64,000 bases of DNA from Roseinatronobacter ekhonensis (GTDB lineage: Bacteria; Pseudomonadota; Alphaproteobacteria; Rhodobacterales; Rhodobacteraceae), in contig NZ_UIHC01000012.1 in NCBI RefSeq assembly GCF_900499075.1, positions 1 to 64,000 on the forward strand, in the 5' to 3' direction. A program made the position numbers and the translations under genes. Every line of letters begins with the position of its first letter. The stretch's first letter is position 1. This document shows, piece after piece, positions 47,888 through 63,812 of this stretch. The notes beneath the pieces were generated by a model. It did not search any database. It saw only the letters and a program-made list of their open reading frames with translations, and was not told the DNA's origin.

Positions 47888-49579
47888 TTACTCCGCCGGT
47901 TCCGTGCGCGTGGCCGTGGCACCATTTGGCATCTTGAAGCTGCGCGACTCTTCCATCTGCTCGGTCCCGCCACCGCAAGCCTTGGCCGCGTTGCGTTCCA
48001 CCGCGCGGGCCTTGCCTTGGGCACGCAGCGCGTCGCGGCGTTCCTGCGCCTTGCGTTTCTTGTCGGCGTGATCTTCCCAATCCGACATCTGCGCATCTGC
48101 AATGGTGCGGGTCATGTCGAAGCCGAACGTTACGTCGTCGCGAGATTTCATGCTGAAATAGTCGGTCTTGCCCAGATCGTAGAACTGGCGCTGCACCCCG
48201 GCTTTCAGGAACGCTTTCAGACACCCCAGGAGGTATTTCCGCCGGTATCCCGTGCCGCGCCACGGGTAATGGAACAGTGCTTTTTTCATGTAGAAGCGGC
48301 GGTAATTCTTCAGCACCCCTTCCAGCAGCGCGCCACGCGTCATGGCGGCTGGCTTCATGATGGGGGTCACGAAATTGTATTTGGAATAGTCGAACACCTC
48401 GACCTGATCGCGGAGTTCCTGAAACAGCGGCGTGAAGGGCCAGGGCGTATACATCGCCCAGTTGGCAAGGTCTGGCTGCCAATCCCACGCCATCTGGTAG
48501 GTTTCTTCCAGCGTTTCGGGGGTTTCATTGTCCAAGCCCACGATGAACTGCGCTTCCACGAAGATGTCGGCTTCGCGCAGCAGGCGGATGGCTTCCTTGT
48601 TCTCGGCGACCGTGGTTTCCTTGTTGAACACATCAAGCTTCATCTGCGCGGCGGCTTCGGTGCCTAGCGACACATGGACAAGCCCGGCCTTGCGATAGAA
48701 GCCCAGCAGATCCTTGTCACGCATGATGTCAGTGACGCGGGTGTTAATGCCCCATTGAATACGCTCGGGCAGGCCGCGGGCGATAAGCTCTTCGCAAAAC
48801 TCGATGAATTTCTTCTTGTTGATCGAGGGTTCCTCGTCGGCCAAGATAAAGAAGCCGACGCCGTGATTGTCGACCAGATCCTCGATCTCATCGACCACTT
48901 TTTTGGGGTCGCGCACGCGGTAGTCGCGCCAGAATTTCCACTGGCTACAGAACGAACAGGTGAAGGGGCAGCCCCGCGCCATGTTCGGGATGGCGACCTT
49001 GCGGTTCAGCGGGATGTAAATGTATTTGTCCCATTCCAGTATCGACCAGTCGGGCTTGATCCCGTCCAGATCCTTGACCGTGGGCGCGGCTTCAGTGGCA
49101 ACGATCTCGCCATCATCAACAAAGGCCAAGCCCTTGATCTTGTGACGATCTTCGGGCCAACGCCCCTCTGCAATCGTGTTCATCAAGGCGACAATAATCT
49201 CTTCGCCCTCGCCGCGCACGATGATGTCGATCCACGGCGCTTCCGACAGCACCTGCCGGAACATGAAGGTGGCGTGGATGCCGCCAAGGATGGTGCGGGC
49301 GTTTGGGCAGACCTCTCGGGAAATGCGCAGGCATTCCTCGGCCTCATAGATCGAGGGCGTGATCGCGGTCGCACCCACCACATCGGGCTGCAACTCCGCC
49401 AGCTTGGCGCGTAGCTCATCGGGGCCAACATGGTTGGTCATCGCGTCGATGAAATGGATGTCGTCAAAGCCGTTGTTTTTCAGCGCCCCGGTCAGATAGG
49501 CAACCCAAGCTGGCGGCCAATTGCCTGCAATCTCGGCGCCGCCGGAATGATAGTTCGGGTGGATGAAAACGATCCGCAT
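47888..49579 (-). CDS. bchE: Mg-protoporphyrin IX monomethyl ester cyclase, anaerobic
   Basis: BchE is the oxygen-independent cyclase that forms ring E using water-derived oxygen. It is a B12- and radical-SAM-dependent enzyme. The 563-residue protein has an N-terminal B12-binding-like domain ([13 protein letters not shown] to about 140) and the radical-SAM CX3CX2C at Cys204, Cys208 and Cys211 (GCPFTCSFC). The C-terminal tail (about 500-563) is charged and variable. Upstream lie a PpsR palindrome and an FnrL-type box, fitting oxygen control. The aerobic cyclase acsF is not in this window. Confidence 0.97.
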   Translation of the reverse strand: MRIVFIHPNYHSGGAEIAGNWPPAWVAYLTGALKNNGFDDIHFIDAMTNHVGPDELRAKLAELQPDVVGATAITPSIYEAEECLRISREVCPNARTILGGIHATFMFRQVLSEAPWIDIIVRGEGEEIIVALMNTIAEGRWPEDRHKIKGLAFVDDGEIVATEAAPTVKDLDGIKPDWSILEWDKYIYIPLNRKVAIPNMARGCPFTCSFCSQWKFWRDYRVRDPKKVVDEIEDLVDNHGVGFFILADEEPSINKKKFIEFCEELIARGLPERIQWGINTRVTDIMRDKDLLGFYRKAGLVHVSLGTEAAAQMKLDVFNKETTVAENKEAIRLLREADIFVEAQFIVGLDNETPETLEETYQMAWDWQPDLANWAMYTPWPFTPLFQELRDQVEVFDYSKYNFVTPIMKPAAMTRGALLEGVLKNYRRFYMKKALFHYPWRGTGYRRKYLLGCLKAFLKAGVQRQFYDLGKTDYFSMKSRDDVTFGFDMTRTIADAQMSDWEDHADKKRKAQERRDALRAQGKARAVERNAAKACGGGTEQMEESRSFKMPNGATATRTEPAE

Positions 49580-49596
49580 GTGACGACTCCCCTATA

Positions 49597-49614
49597 TGTA
49601 AGCACAAGTTTACA
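49597..49614. promoter_or_regulatory. PpsR operator upstream of bchE
   Basis: TGTAAGCACAAGTTTACA is an exact TGT-N12-ACA palindrome 17 bp upstream of the bchE start codon. On the minus strand a TAAACT -10-like box falls inside it, so bound repressor would occlude RNA polymerase. Confidence 0.88.
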
Positions 49615-49633
49615 CATGGGGTGGCAATGCGAA

Positions 49634-49647
49634 TTGACACAGATCAA
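49634..49647. promoter_or_regulatory. FnrL-type box upstream of bchE
   Basis: TTGACACAGATCAA (minus strand TTGATCTGTGTCAA) matches the FNR/FnrL consensus TTGAT-N4-ATCAA with one mismatch. Its centre is 41-42 bp upstream of a start site predicted from the TAAACT -10 inside the PpsR palindrome, the class II activation position. bchE is a known FnrL target in R. sphaeroides. Confidence 0.75.
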
Positions 49648-49678
49648 GATGGGCACGGTTTTGGGCGCAAAAAGCGCC

Positions 49679-51106
49679 TCAATCCTCTTCGCGCGACAGC
49701 ATGTCGTATTTGCGCAGCTTCACATAAAGCGATTGGCGCGACAGACCCAGCATCTCGGCGGCGGCAACGCGGTTGTTGCGCGTCAGCTCGATCGCGGTTT
49801 CGATACAGATCTTCTCGATCACATTGGTCGTTTCGGCCACGATGTCTTTCAGCGTGCTCGACCCGACCAATTCCATCACGCCGCGCATATCGGCATCCTG
49901 CGCACCCGCCTCGCCTCGCCGCGCCGCCGCGCTAGAGGCATTGCGGATCACCAGCGCCAGAACCGGCGTCAGACGGTCATCCAGCCATGTCGCCGAAATT
50001 TCCGCCGCGACCATCGCATCGAAATCGGTCTTCAGCTTGGTGGCATACATACGCAACTGGCCGGCGCGTTGGGCGTTTTCCAGCAGCACTTTCAGGTCCA
50101 CCACGCCACGCGCCAGGAAATCGGCAACGGACCGCCCCTGCACCGCAGACGGGTTGGACACATCGGTCAGGTTCAGGAAGGTTTCGTTCGCAGACAGGAT
50201 ATTGCCGTCGCGGTCGGTGAATACCATCGCATCGGGGCCACGATAGAACAACTGGCGCAGGTTTGCGACCAGCTTGCCATCTGCCACGGAGCCAAGTTCG
50301 GGATCGCTGAGCCGGACGAAAATAAGCTGCTCACCCGCCGCGCGGAACAGCTTGGACGACAGCAAAAGCTGGCGCTGAGAGGCTTTCAGCTCCACCTCTA
50401 TCGGGCTGGGAGAGTCGACGGCTAGTGGCGATGACAGTGCCGACAGCAACTCTCCGCGCCTGCGCCCGGTAAACCGTTCGGCAAACGGGGTTTCCAGCAA
50501 TTCGGCGCGCGCCGTGCCAAAGAGCGAGGCCGCGTTGTGGTTCAGGTCCACGATGGTGCCGGTCGTCGCCGATACAAGCGCCACCGCGTCGGATGTGAAA
50601 TCCATCAACAGCCGGTAGCGTGTGTCCAGTTCGCGCTGTGCTTCGTAGTCTTGCTCCAGCGCGATCTGGGCATTCATGAGCTGTTGCTGCATCTCCATGA
50701 CGGGGCGCTGGTCCTGTCCCAGCAGCAACACTTCATCGCTTTGGCTGACAAGGTGCATCGCATACCGCACCGGCACGCCGCCGCCACCCACGCCTTTGTG
50801 CACAAGCTCGACCCAGCGGAACGGCGACGCATCGCCAGACTTTGCCCGATTGGCCAGATCTTCGCAGCGGGCGCGAAACCGCTCACCCGAATCGCCATCC
50901 AGAACCTTGGTAAAATCCTGACCGATCCAGCCCTTTACCACCCCGGCAAAACCCGAATCCGGCTTGGCGACTGCGGCCCGCACTTTGCCATCTTGCGCAA
51001 TGACGAGCGATACATCGGAAAGCGTGGCCACAACAGACGTGACAACAGGGTCCCTCAGGATAGGGACCGCGCCATCCGACTGAAAATTGGCACCATCGTT
51101 CGACAC
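49679..51106 (-). CDS. ppsR: photosynthesis-gene repressor PpsR/CrtJ
   Basis: PpsR is the aerobic repressor of bch, crt and puc genes and binds TGT-N12-ACA. The 475-residue protein starts at GTG 51104-51106 (SNDGANFQSDGAV), with AAAGGAG ten bases upstream. It has an N-terminal PAS domain, a glutamine-rich linker helix (MQQQLMNAQIALEQDYEAQREL, about 138-160), two more PAS domains (about 161-270 and 283-390) and a C-terminal Fis-type helix-turn-helix (NNRVAAAEMLGLSRQSLYVKL). Only two Cys exist: Cys81 and Cys434, the latter in the HTH region (equivalent to Cys424 of R. sphaeroides). The middle redox Cys is absent. Confidence 0.97.
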   Translation of the reverse strand: MSNDGANFQSDGAVPILRDPVVTSVVATLSDVSLVIAQDGKVRAAVAKPDSGFAGVVKGWIGQDFTKVLDGDSGERFRARCEDLANRAKSGDASPFRWVELVHKGVGGGGVPVRYAMHLVSQSDEVLLLGQDQRPVMEMQQQLMNAQIALEQDYEAQRELDTRYRLLMDFTSDAVALVSATTGTIVDLNHNAASLFGTARAELLETPFAERFTGRRRGELLSALSSPLAVDSPSPIEVELKASQRQLLLSSKLFRAAGEQLIFVRLSDPELGSVADGKLVANLRQLFYRGPDAMVFTDRDGNILSANETFLNLTDVSNPSAVQGRSVADFLARGVVDLKVLLENAQRAGQLRMYATKLKTDFDAMVAAEISATWLDDRLTPVLALVIRNASSAAARRGEAGAQDADMRGVMELVGSSTLKDIVAETTNVIEKICIETAIELTRNNRVAAAEMLGLSRQSLYVKLRKYDMLSREED

Positions 51107-51163
51107 GTGCGACTTGCTCCTTTACGCGGCTTGCACACTGCAAGCCCAGACCGACACCAGGCC

Positions 51164-52030
51164 CTATTCGGCGGCCTGCGCCTTGTTATTCAAGCCGCAT
51201 ACCGCAAGTGCCCTGGTCACGTCCAAAGTCGCCAAGTCGGCACCGACATGGTCGGCAAGTGCCTTCAAGCCCATGTCGTTTTGCAATTCTCTCAATATAC
51301 CGCCGCCCAATACTATCGGCAGCCCTCCGGCGGGCAACCTACGGATTGTGTTCACCAAATCGACACAGGACGCAAGGCAAGAACGGTTCGCGGCAGATAC
51401 AAAAACCGCGTCAAAGCGGTGATTTTGCAGCTTTTCTGCCAGCAGCGTGGCGTTGGGAATAAGGCATACGCAGACAGACACCCCGATGCGCCGCATCTGG
51501 TTTGCTGCCAGCATGGCGCCCAAGGTATGCTGCTCGCCACCAGGCAAGACCAACAATATACGCGGCCCCATCGGGCTACCGATACTGTCCGACACCCATG
51601 CACGCCCCAATTCGCGCAGCAGCGCTTGCAGGCGTGACAAACGCAATGTCGCTTGCAGAATGTCCAGATCGCCCTCATGCCAATCCGTGCCGATCTTTCC
51701 GATCGCAGCCGGGAAATAGATGTCGATGATCTGCTCGGCCCCGATGCCACGGTATTTCATTTCCGTGTACAGCAGCCCCAGCGGCTCGGTCGCGCCGGTT
51801 GTCGTGTGGCTCAGCAGCAGATCCAGCACGTCATCTTGCGGTACGCCAGTTTCAATCGCGGTATTGCAGCGCAGTTCAGACACGACCCGCAGCGCGAATT
51901 GCGTCAGCATCCTATCTGGTGCCCCTTGCATCCGCTGCTGTGTCTGGCCCTGATGGTCCACGTCGCCCTCGCACATTGCGCCGAAGGCCGTTTGCCAACA
52001 CGAGCAGGCCTGCGCAGTTTCTTCTGTCAA
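51164..52030 (-). CDS. aerR: AerR/PpaA cobalamin-binding antirepressor
   Basis: AerR (PpaA in R. sphaeroides) is a light-responsive B12-binding protein that opposes PpsR/CrtJ. The 288-residue protein has a helical N-terminal part with a DWHEGDLDILQATLRLSRLQ segment (116-135) and a B12-binding Rossmann-like domain from about 155 with ILLVLPGGEQHTLGAM (His168 a candidate cobalt ligand), VFVSAANRS and IVLGGGILRE. It is followed by ppsR 57 bp downstream on the same strand and diverges from bchF, the standard aerR-ppsR arrangement. Confidence 0.93.
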   Translation of the reverse strand: MTEETAQACSCWQTAFGAMCEGDVDHQGQTQQRMQGAPDRMLTQFALRVVSELRCNTAIETGVPQDDVLDLLLSHTTTGATEPLGLLYTEMKYRGIGAEQIIDIYFPAAIGKIGTDWHEGDLDILQATLRLSRLQALLRELGRAWVSDSIGSPMGPRILLVLPGGEQHTLGAMLAANQMRRIGVSVCVCLIPNATLLAEKLQNHRFDAVFVSAANRSCLASCVDLVNTIRRLPAGGLPIVLGGGILRELQNDMGLKALADHVGADLATLDVTRALAVCGLNNKAQAAE

Positions 52031-52052
52031 GTCTCGCAGTTGCCCCCCATAA

Positions 52053-52070
52053 TGTCAAAAGAAACTTACA
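52053..52070. promoter_or_regulatory. PpsR operator near aerR
   Basis: TGTCAAAAGAAACTTACA is an exact TGT-N12-ACA 22 bp upstream of the aerR start codon. It indicates that PpsR may control its own antagonist. Confidence 0.85.
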
Positions 52071-52195
52071 CAAAATCCCGATCGTTCCGCGAAACCGGGG
52101 GCAAGCCTCTTAAAACATACATAAATAAAGGGGTTTTGGCGTTGAGCACGTCAAAATGCGGGCAAGTGTCTATTTCCAAAGCACATGGCTACAGT

Positions 52196-52213
52196 TGTAA
52201 GTTTTAATTGACA
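52196..52213. promoter_or_regulatory. PpsR operator at the bchF promoter
   Basis: TGTAAGTTTTAATTGACA is an exact TGT-N12-ACA overlapping the TTGACA -35 of bchF. A TGT-N13-ACA near-match lies at 52168-52186. Together with the aerR site the divergent region has two good operators 143 bp apart, a layout compatible with DNA looping. Confidence 0.88.
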
Positions 52214-52237
52214 CTTTGCCAAACAGGGCAGTAACAT
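52208..52237 (+). promoter_or_regulatory. bchF operon promoter
   Basis: TTGACA (52208-52213), an 18-bp spacer, then TAACAT (52232-52237), about 30 bp before the bchF ATG. The PpsR operator covers the -35. This probably drives the bchFNBHLM-lhaA-puh superoperon. Confidence 0.65.
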
Positions 52238-52267
52238 CATCCCAAGGAATCGAGAGGGGAACGCCGG

Positions 52268-54039
<1,772 letters not shown>

Positions 54040-54046
54040 CCTGCCC

Positions 54047-54068
54047 TTTCATCTTGCCCCAAATACTC
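54047..54068 (-). repeat. dispersed GAGTATTT...GCAAGATGA repeat, copy 3
   Basis: On the minus strand it reads GAGTATTTGGGGCAAGATGA then AA, identical to copy 1 over the first 21 bases. It lies in the bchN-bchB spacer, where the bchB ribosome site GAGG follows. Confidence 0.75.
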
Positions 54069-54085
54069 ACGACACGAGGTCGGCC

Positions 54086-55652
54086 ATGAAGCTCGCCGTC
54101 TGGACCTATGAAGGCCCGCCCCATGTCGGCGCGATGCGCGTCGCCACCGGCATGCACAACATGCACATGGTGCTGCACGCGCCGCAGGGCGACACCTATG
54201 CCGACCTTCTGTTCACCATGATAGAGCGGCGCAACCACCGCCCGCCCGTCAGCTACACGACCTTTCAGGCGCGCGATCTGGGCGCAGACACGGCGGGCCT
54301 GTTCAAATCCGCCTGTCAGGATGCCTATGACCGCTTCCAGCCCGAAGCGCTGATCGTGGCCGCGTCCTGCACCGCCGAACTGATCCAGGATGATCCCGGC
54401 GGTCTGGCCGAAACGATGGGTCTGCCCGTGCCGGCGATTGCGCTGGAACTGCCCAGCTACCAGCGCAAGGAAAATTTCGGCTGTGATGAGGCGTTTTTGC
54501 AAATCTGCCGGTCCCTCGCCAAGCCCATGGACCGCTCCGAGCGTGTGACCTGCAACATCCTCGGGCCGACCGCGCTTGGCTTTCGCCACCGCGATGATGT
54601 CGCCGAAATCACTGGCCTTCTGTCGGAAATGGGCATTGAGGTGAATGTCGCAGCTCCTATGGGCGCGGCACCCTCGGACATCAAACGCATGGGGGCGGCG
54701 CATTTCAACGTGCTGCTTTACCCGGAAACCGCCGAGTCCGCCGCGCGCTGGCTGGAAAAGGAACACGGGCAGCCGTTCACCAAAACCATCCCCATCGGTG
54801 CCAATGCAACCCGGGCGTTCATCGACGAGGTGCGCGCGCTTTCCGGCTCCACCCTTCCGGTGGACGAAAGCCGCCTGCGCCAGCCGTGGTGGGCCGCAAG
54901 CGTGGACTCCACCTATCTGACCGGCAAGCGTGTCTTTATATTCGGCGACGGCACCCATGTCATGGCCGCGGCGAAAGTGGCGCGTGACGAGATGGGCTTC
55001 GAGGTTTGCGGCATGGGTTGCTACAACCGCGAACAGGCCCGTCCGCTGCGCGCGCTGGCGAAGGAATTTGGGCTAGAGGCGCTGATCACCGACGATTACC
55101 TTGATGTCGAAGCTGCGATTGAACAAGCCGCCCCCGAGATGATCCTCGGCACCCAGATGGAACGTCATATCGGCAAGCGTCTGGGCATTCCCTGCGCGGT
55201 CATCTCGGCCCCCGTCCATGTGCAGGATTTCCCCGCGCGCAACTCGCCCCAGATGGGGTTCGAGGGCGCGAATGTGCTCTTTGACACATGGGTGCACCCG
55301 CTGGTCATGGGGCTGGAAGAACACCTGCTGCACATGTTCCGCGAGGATTTCGAGTTCCACGACGACGCCGGTCCCTCGCATCATGGCGGTCATGCGCCCC
55401 GCGCTGACACAAGCGCGCCCGCCGCCCCTGCGGCCGCGGCGGAAGGGGCCTCGATGGCCCCGCCCGACGCTTCCCCCCAACAGGTCGCAGCCGCCCATGA
55501 AAACGTGGTCTGGCTGTCCTGCGCCGAGCGTGAACTCAAGAAAATCCCGTTCTTCGTGCGTGGCAAGGCGCGGCGCAACACCGAAAGCTATGCCACGGAA
55601 AAAGGCCTGAACGAAATCTCGGTCGACACTCTTTATGAGGCCAAGGCGCATT

Positions 55653-55663
<11 letters not shown>
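54086..55663 (+). CDS. bchB: light-independent protochlorophyllide reductase subunit B
   Basis: BchB is the second NB subunit and carries substrate-contact residues. The 525-residue protein begins [20 protein letters not shown]. Asp36 (GDTYAD) is the unusual aspartate ligand of the NB cluster, and a [12 protein letters not shown] segment lies near residue 91-103. A low-complexity Ala/Pro/His linker (about 430-470) precedes the short C-terminal PCP_red domain ([20 protein letters not shown]). GAGG lies seven bases before the ATG; a repeat copy fills the gap to bchN. It overlaps bchH by 11 bp. Confidence 0.98.
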
Positions 55664-60194
<4,531 letters not shown>

Positions 60195-60195
<1 letters not shown>

Positions 60196-60872
60196 TGCGC
60201 GACATGGCCCCATCCAGCGCCAGTTATGACGCCACGCGCCACCGCGTTGCCAGCTATTTTGATGGCACGGCAACGCGCGTGTGGGAGCGTCTGACATCAG
60301 ATGCGCCGGTCAGCCGTGTGCGCCAGACGGTGCGCGAGGGGCGCGACACGATGCGCGCGCTGATGCTTGGGCAACTGCCCGAGGATCTGCGCGGCGCAAG
60401 GGTTCTGGATGCAGGCTGTGGCACCGGGGCGGCAAGTGCCGCGCTTGCGGCGCGCGGGGCCGAGGTGGTGGCGGTAGATATATCGCCCAAACTGGTGGAT
60501 ATCGCGGCGCAGCGCCTGCCCCAAGGCTTGGCTGGCACGGTCGCGTTTCGCGCCGGCGACATGCTGGCCGCCGATCTGGGCCGGTTCGACCATGTCATCG
60601 CCATGGATAGCCTGATCTATTACACCCGCCCCGATCTGGAAGCCGCGCTTGACGGGCTGTCGTCACGCGTGGGGCAAGTGGTGTTCACCGTCGCCCCACG
60701 CACGCCGCTGTTGATGGCGATGTGGAACGCCGGAAAGATCTTTCCGCGCTCGGACCGCTCACCCACCATGATCCCGCATGACTGGCGTCAGATGCAGGTC
60801 GCGGGTCTGGGCCGCGTGGGGCGTGTGAGCCGTGGGTTCTACATTTCCGAATGCCTGAAGGTGCAGCCATGA
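60195..60872 (+). CDS. bchM: magnesium protoporphyrin IX methyltransferase
   Basis: BchM methylates the propionate of Mg-protoporphyrin IX. The 225-residue class I methyltransferase (ATG 60195; the in-frame TTG three bases earlier is not needed) has SAM motif I VLDAGCGTGAAS, acidic motif VVAVDIS and FDHVIAMDSLIYY. The C-terminal part GRVSRGFYISECLKV is characteristic of BchM. lhaA starts inside its last codons. Confidence 0.97.
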
Positions 60873-62302
60873 TTATCGGCAAGAGCACGATCAAGAGCCT
60901 GAGCGCCAACTGGCTGCCCTTTGCGGATGCCGCCAGCGAAGGGCTGACACTGCGCCAGATCTGGCGGATGAGCCTGTTTCAGGTCAGCGTCGGCATGGCA
61001 ACCGTGTTGCTGCTGGGCACGCTGAACCGCGTTATGATCGTGGAATTGTCGCTGGCGGCCAGCCTTGTGGCGATGATGATCGCATTGCCGGTGCTGATCG
61101 CGCCCTTCCGGGCGTTCTTGGGGTTCCGGTCGGACAACCACCGCTCTGCCATTGGCTGGAAACGGATACCTTATTTGTGGTTCGGGTCGCTGTGGCAGTT
61201 TGGTGGCCTTGCGGTCATGCCCTTTGCGCTGATCGTGCTGAATGGCGACAATGTCTATGACGTGCCCTTTGCGGGCGAGGTTCTGGCGGCTCTGGCATTT
61301 CTGATGACGGGCCTTGGCCTGCACATGACCCAAACGGCAGGCGTGGCTTTGGCCGCCGACCGCGCGACCGACGAAACCCGGCCCCGCGTGGTGGCATTGC
61401 TTTACGTGACCTTCTTAGCGGGCATGGCGATTTCGGCGCTGATCGTGGGCTATTTGCTGCGCGATTTCAGCGAGTTGACGCTGATCCGCGTGGTGCAGGG
61501 CTGCGCCGTCATCACGCTGGCGCTGAACATTCTGGCGCTGTGGAAACAAGAGCGCGTCCGCCCGATGACCCGCGCGGAACGCGACGCGCCGCGCCCGTCC
61601 TTCCGCGAGGCATGGAACGACTATATCAAGGGCGGCCAGGCGGGCCGTTTGCTCGCGGTGGTCTTTGTGGGCGGGCTGGCCTTCAACATGCAGGATGTGC
61701 TGCTGGAACCTTACGGCGGCGATGTGCTGGGCCTGTCGGTCGCAGCGACAACGACGCTGACGGCGGTCTGGGCCGTGGGGGCGCTTCTGGGCTTTCTCTG
61801 GGCCGCGCGCGGCTTGGGGCAGGATGCCGACCCGTTCCGCTTGGCCGGGCGGGGCTTGCTGTTCGGGATTTTCGCCTTTGCCGCCGTTATCTTTGCCGGA
61901 CCGCTGCATTTTGCGCCGCTGTTTTACGCGGGCGCGTTCGGGATCGGCCTTGGGCTGGGGCTGTTTGCCGTGACCACGCTCACCGCAGCAATGGAAATGC
62001 CGCGCCAGGGCGCTGTTGGCGGCGGGCTGGCCCTTGGCGCTTGGGGGGCCGCGCAAGCCACGGCGGCCGGGCTGGCCACCATCATTGGCGGCGGGCTGCG
62101 CGACACCGTGCAGACACTGGCCGATGCGGGCCATCTGGGCGCGGGCCTGATGACCCCAGATATTGGCTATTCTGTCGTTTACCACCTGGAGATCGGGCTA
62201 TTGTTCCTGACCCTCGTCATACTCGGGCCGCTTGTGCGGACCCGGATACTTACCGATGAACCACGCAACCAACGGATCGGCCTTGCCGATTTTCCGACCT
62301 GA
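60869..62302 (+). CDS. lhaA: LhaA (PucC family), light-harvesting 1 assembly factor
   Basis: LhaA is a twelve-helix membrane protein of the BCH/PucC family required for LH1 assembly. The start ATG 60869 (MIIGKSTIKSLSANWLPFADAAS) overlaps the bchM stop and has GAAGGTG upstream; 477 residues. Signature stretches are FRAFLGFRSDNHRSAIGWKRIPYLWFG and QDVLLEPYGGDVLGLSV. It is a paralogue of the protein at 44537 but longer at the N-terminus. puhA follows 20 bp downstream. Confidence 0.96.
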   Translation: MIIGKSTIKSLSANWLPFADAASEGLTLRQIWRMSLFQVSVGMATVLLLGTLNRVMIVELSLAASLVAMMIALPVLIAPFRAFLGFRSDNHRSAIGWKRIPYLWFGSLWQFGGLAVMPFALIVLNGDNVYDVPFAGEVLAALAFLMTGLGLHMTQTAGVALAADRATDETRPRVVALLYVTFLAGMAISALIVGYLLRDFSELTLIRVVQGCAVITLALNILALWKQERVRPMTRAERDAPRPSFREAWNDYIKGGQAGRLLAVVFVGGLAFNMQDVLLEPYGGDVLGLSVAATTTLTAVWAVGALLGFLWAARGLGQDADPFRLAGRGLLFGIFAFAAVIFAGPLHFAPLFYAGAFGIGLGLGLFAVTTLTAAMEMPRQGAVGGGLALGAWGAAQATAAGLATIIGGGLRDTVQTLADAGHLGAGLMTPDIGYSVVYHLEIGLLFLTLVILGPLVRTRILTDEPRNQRIGLADFPT

Positions 62303-62322
62303 CCTGAAACGGAGGACTACCC

Positions 62323-63117
62323 ATGGATACCCCATATGGCTGGATATTCTTTGGCAATTTCGATCTGGCGCTGATTTCGCTTTACGCCTTCTGGCTGTTT
62401 TTCGCGGGGCTGATCTATTACATCCAGCGCGAAAACCAGCGCGAAGGCTACCCGCTGGAAAACGACGATGGCAGCCCTGCCGGGTCGAACCTGTCGGTGC
62501 CCGAAGCCAAGACCTTTTTGCTGCCGCATGGCCGTGGTGAATACAAAGCGCCCAATGCAGAGCGGGAAACCCGCGACCTGGCGCTGGCGCGCACCGCGCA
62601 ATCGGGCGGTTTTCCCTTTGCGCCCACGGGCGACCCGCTGAAAGACGGCGTTGGCCCTGCGTCCTGGGCGGCACGCCGCGACGAGGCGGAACTGGACGGC
62701 CACGGCCATGCCAAGATCCAGCCCATGGCCAAGGTCGGCGAATTCGGCGTGTCCGCAGGGCGTGACCCGCGCGGGCTGATGGTCATGTGCCACGACCGCA
62801 AATCGCCGGGCAAGGTCAGCGACATGTGGGTGGACGTGCCGGAGCAACTGGTGCGCTATCTGGAGGTCACGCTTGACGATGGCGGCAAGCGGCTGGTGCC
62901 GATGACCATGGCCAAGATCAAGGCAGACCGCGTTGTGATCAATGCGCTCGACAGCGAAAGCTTCAAGGGCATTCCGACCATCGCGTCCGACGCACAGATC
63001 ACCAAGCTCGAAGAAGAGAAGGTCTCTGCCTATGTCGCGGGCGGCTACATGTACACCGCCGACAAGCGTGTCAGCCAGATGGATGCGCTGAAAAAGGTCA
63101 TGGCCTCTCCGGCCTGA
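62323..63117 (+). CDS. puhA: photosynthetic reaction centre H subunit
   Basis: PuhA caps the cytoplasmic face of the reaction centre and controls proton delivery to QB. The 264-residue protein has one N-terminal transmembrane helix ([26 protein letters not shown], about 10-35) and a cytoplasmic beta-barrel with [22 protein letters not shown] and [24 protein letters not shown] precedes the ATG. It is the only reaction-centre structural gene in the window; pufL and pufM must lie elsewhere. Confidence 0.98.
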   Translation: MDTPYGWIFFGNFDLALISLYAFWLFFAGLIYYIQRENQREGYPLENDDGSPAGSNLSVPEAKTFLLPHGRGEYKAPNAERETRDLALARTAQSGGFPFAPTGDPLKDGVGPASWAARRDEAELDGHGHAKIQPMAKVGEFGVSAGRDPRGLMVMCHDRKSPGKVSDMWVDVPEQLVRYLEVTLDDGGKRLVPMTMAKIKADRVVINALDSESFKGIPTIASDAQITKLEEEKVSAYVAGGYMYTADKRVSQMDALKKVMASPA

Positions 63118-63152
63118 CCCAAGACGACCCATAAAAAATAAGGAACCGGCCC

Positions 63153-63800
63153 ATGTCACACGATGATTTCGCTTTTGAACCTGTAAAGGGGTTGCCAGAG
63201 CGCCCCCCCGAACACGAACACATCCTGTGGCAGGGCCGGCCCGATACTTGGGCGCTGGCGGTCGAGGCCTACAAGATCAACTGGATCACCGCCTATTTCG
63301 CCGTGGTCATCGGCTGGCGCGCCAGCGTCGGCGCTCTGGAGGGTGGCGCTGCTGGCGCTTTCGCCTTCGGCTTGCCCTACACCATCCTGTGGGGGCTGGC
63401 AGTGTCGGTTCTGTTGCTGATGGCTTGGGTTCAGGCGCGTAGCACCGTCTACACCATCACAACCGCGCGCGTTGCCATGCGCATCGGGGCGGCGCTGACC
63501 GTCACGCTCAACCTGCCGTTCCGCCAGATCGCCAATGCCGACCTGAAACTGCGCAAGAATGGTGTCGGGTCCATCGCGCTGGAAACGCTGGGGGAGACGC
63601 AGTTTTCCTACCTGATCCTGTGGCCGCATCTGCGCCCCGGCCATGTGCGCGTCACGAAACCTGCGTTGCGCTGCATCCCCGATGCCGAAAAGGTCGCGGG
63701 TATCTTGGCAGAGGCCGCAGAGTCGCGCGTCAGCCAGCCAGTTGTCGCACGCAACTCCGATAAGACCGCGCCGCAAGGCGATCTGGTCGCCGCCGAATAA
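63153..63800 (+). CDS. puhB: photosynthetic complex assembly protein PuhB
   Basis: PuhB is a membrane protein needed for efficient reaction-centre and LH1 assembly. The 215-residue protein has FEPVKGLPERPPEHEHILWQG at the N-terminus, two to three hydrophobic segments (TAYFAVVIGWRASV, LPYTILWGLAVSVLLLMAWV) and a PH-like C-terminal part with NLPFRQIANADLKLRKNGVGSIALE. It lies 35 bp after puhA and the intervening AAGGAA supplies its ribosome site. puhC follows. Confidence 0.95.
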   Translation: MSHDDFAFEPVKGLPERPPEHEHILWQGRPDTWALAVEAYKINWITAYFAVVIGWRASVGALEGGAAGAFAFGLPYTILWGLAVSVLLLMAWVQARSTVYTITTARVAMRIGAALTVTLNLPFRQIANADLKLRKNGVGSIALETLGETQFSYLILWPHLRPGHVRVTKPALRCIPDAEKVAGILAEAAESRVSQPVVARNSDKTAPQGDLVAAE

Positions 63801-63812
63801 GGAGCGATGCCA

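Noticed and set aside
52168-52186. A third PpsR site upstream of bchF
   Set aside because: The half-sites are 13 rather than 12 bases apart, so it is recorded only as a near-match.
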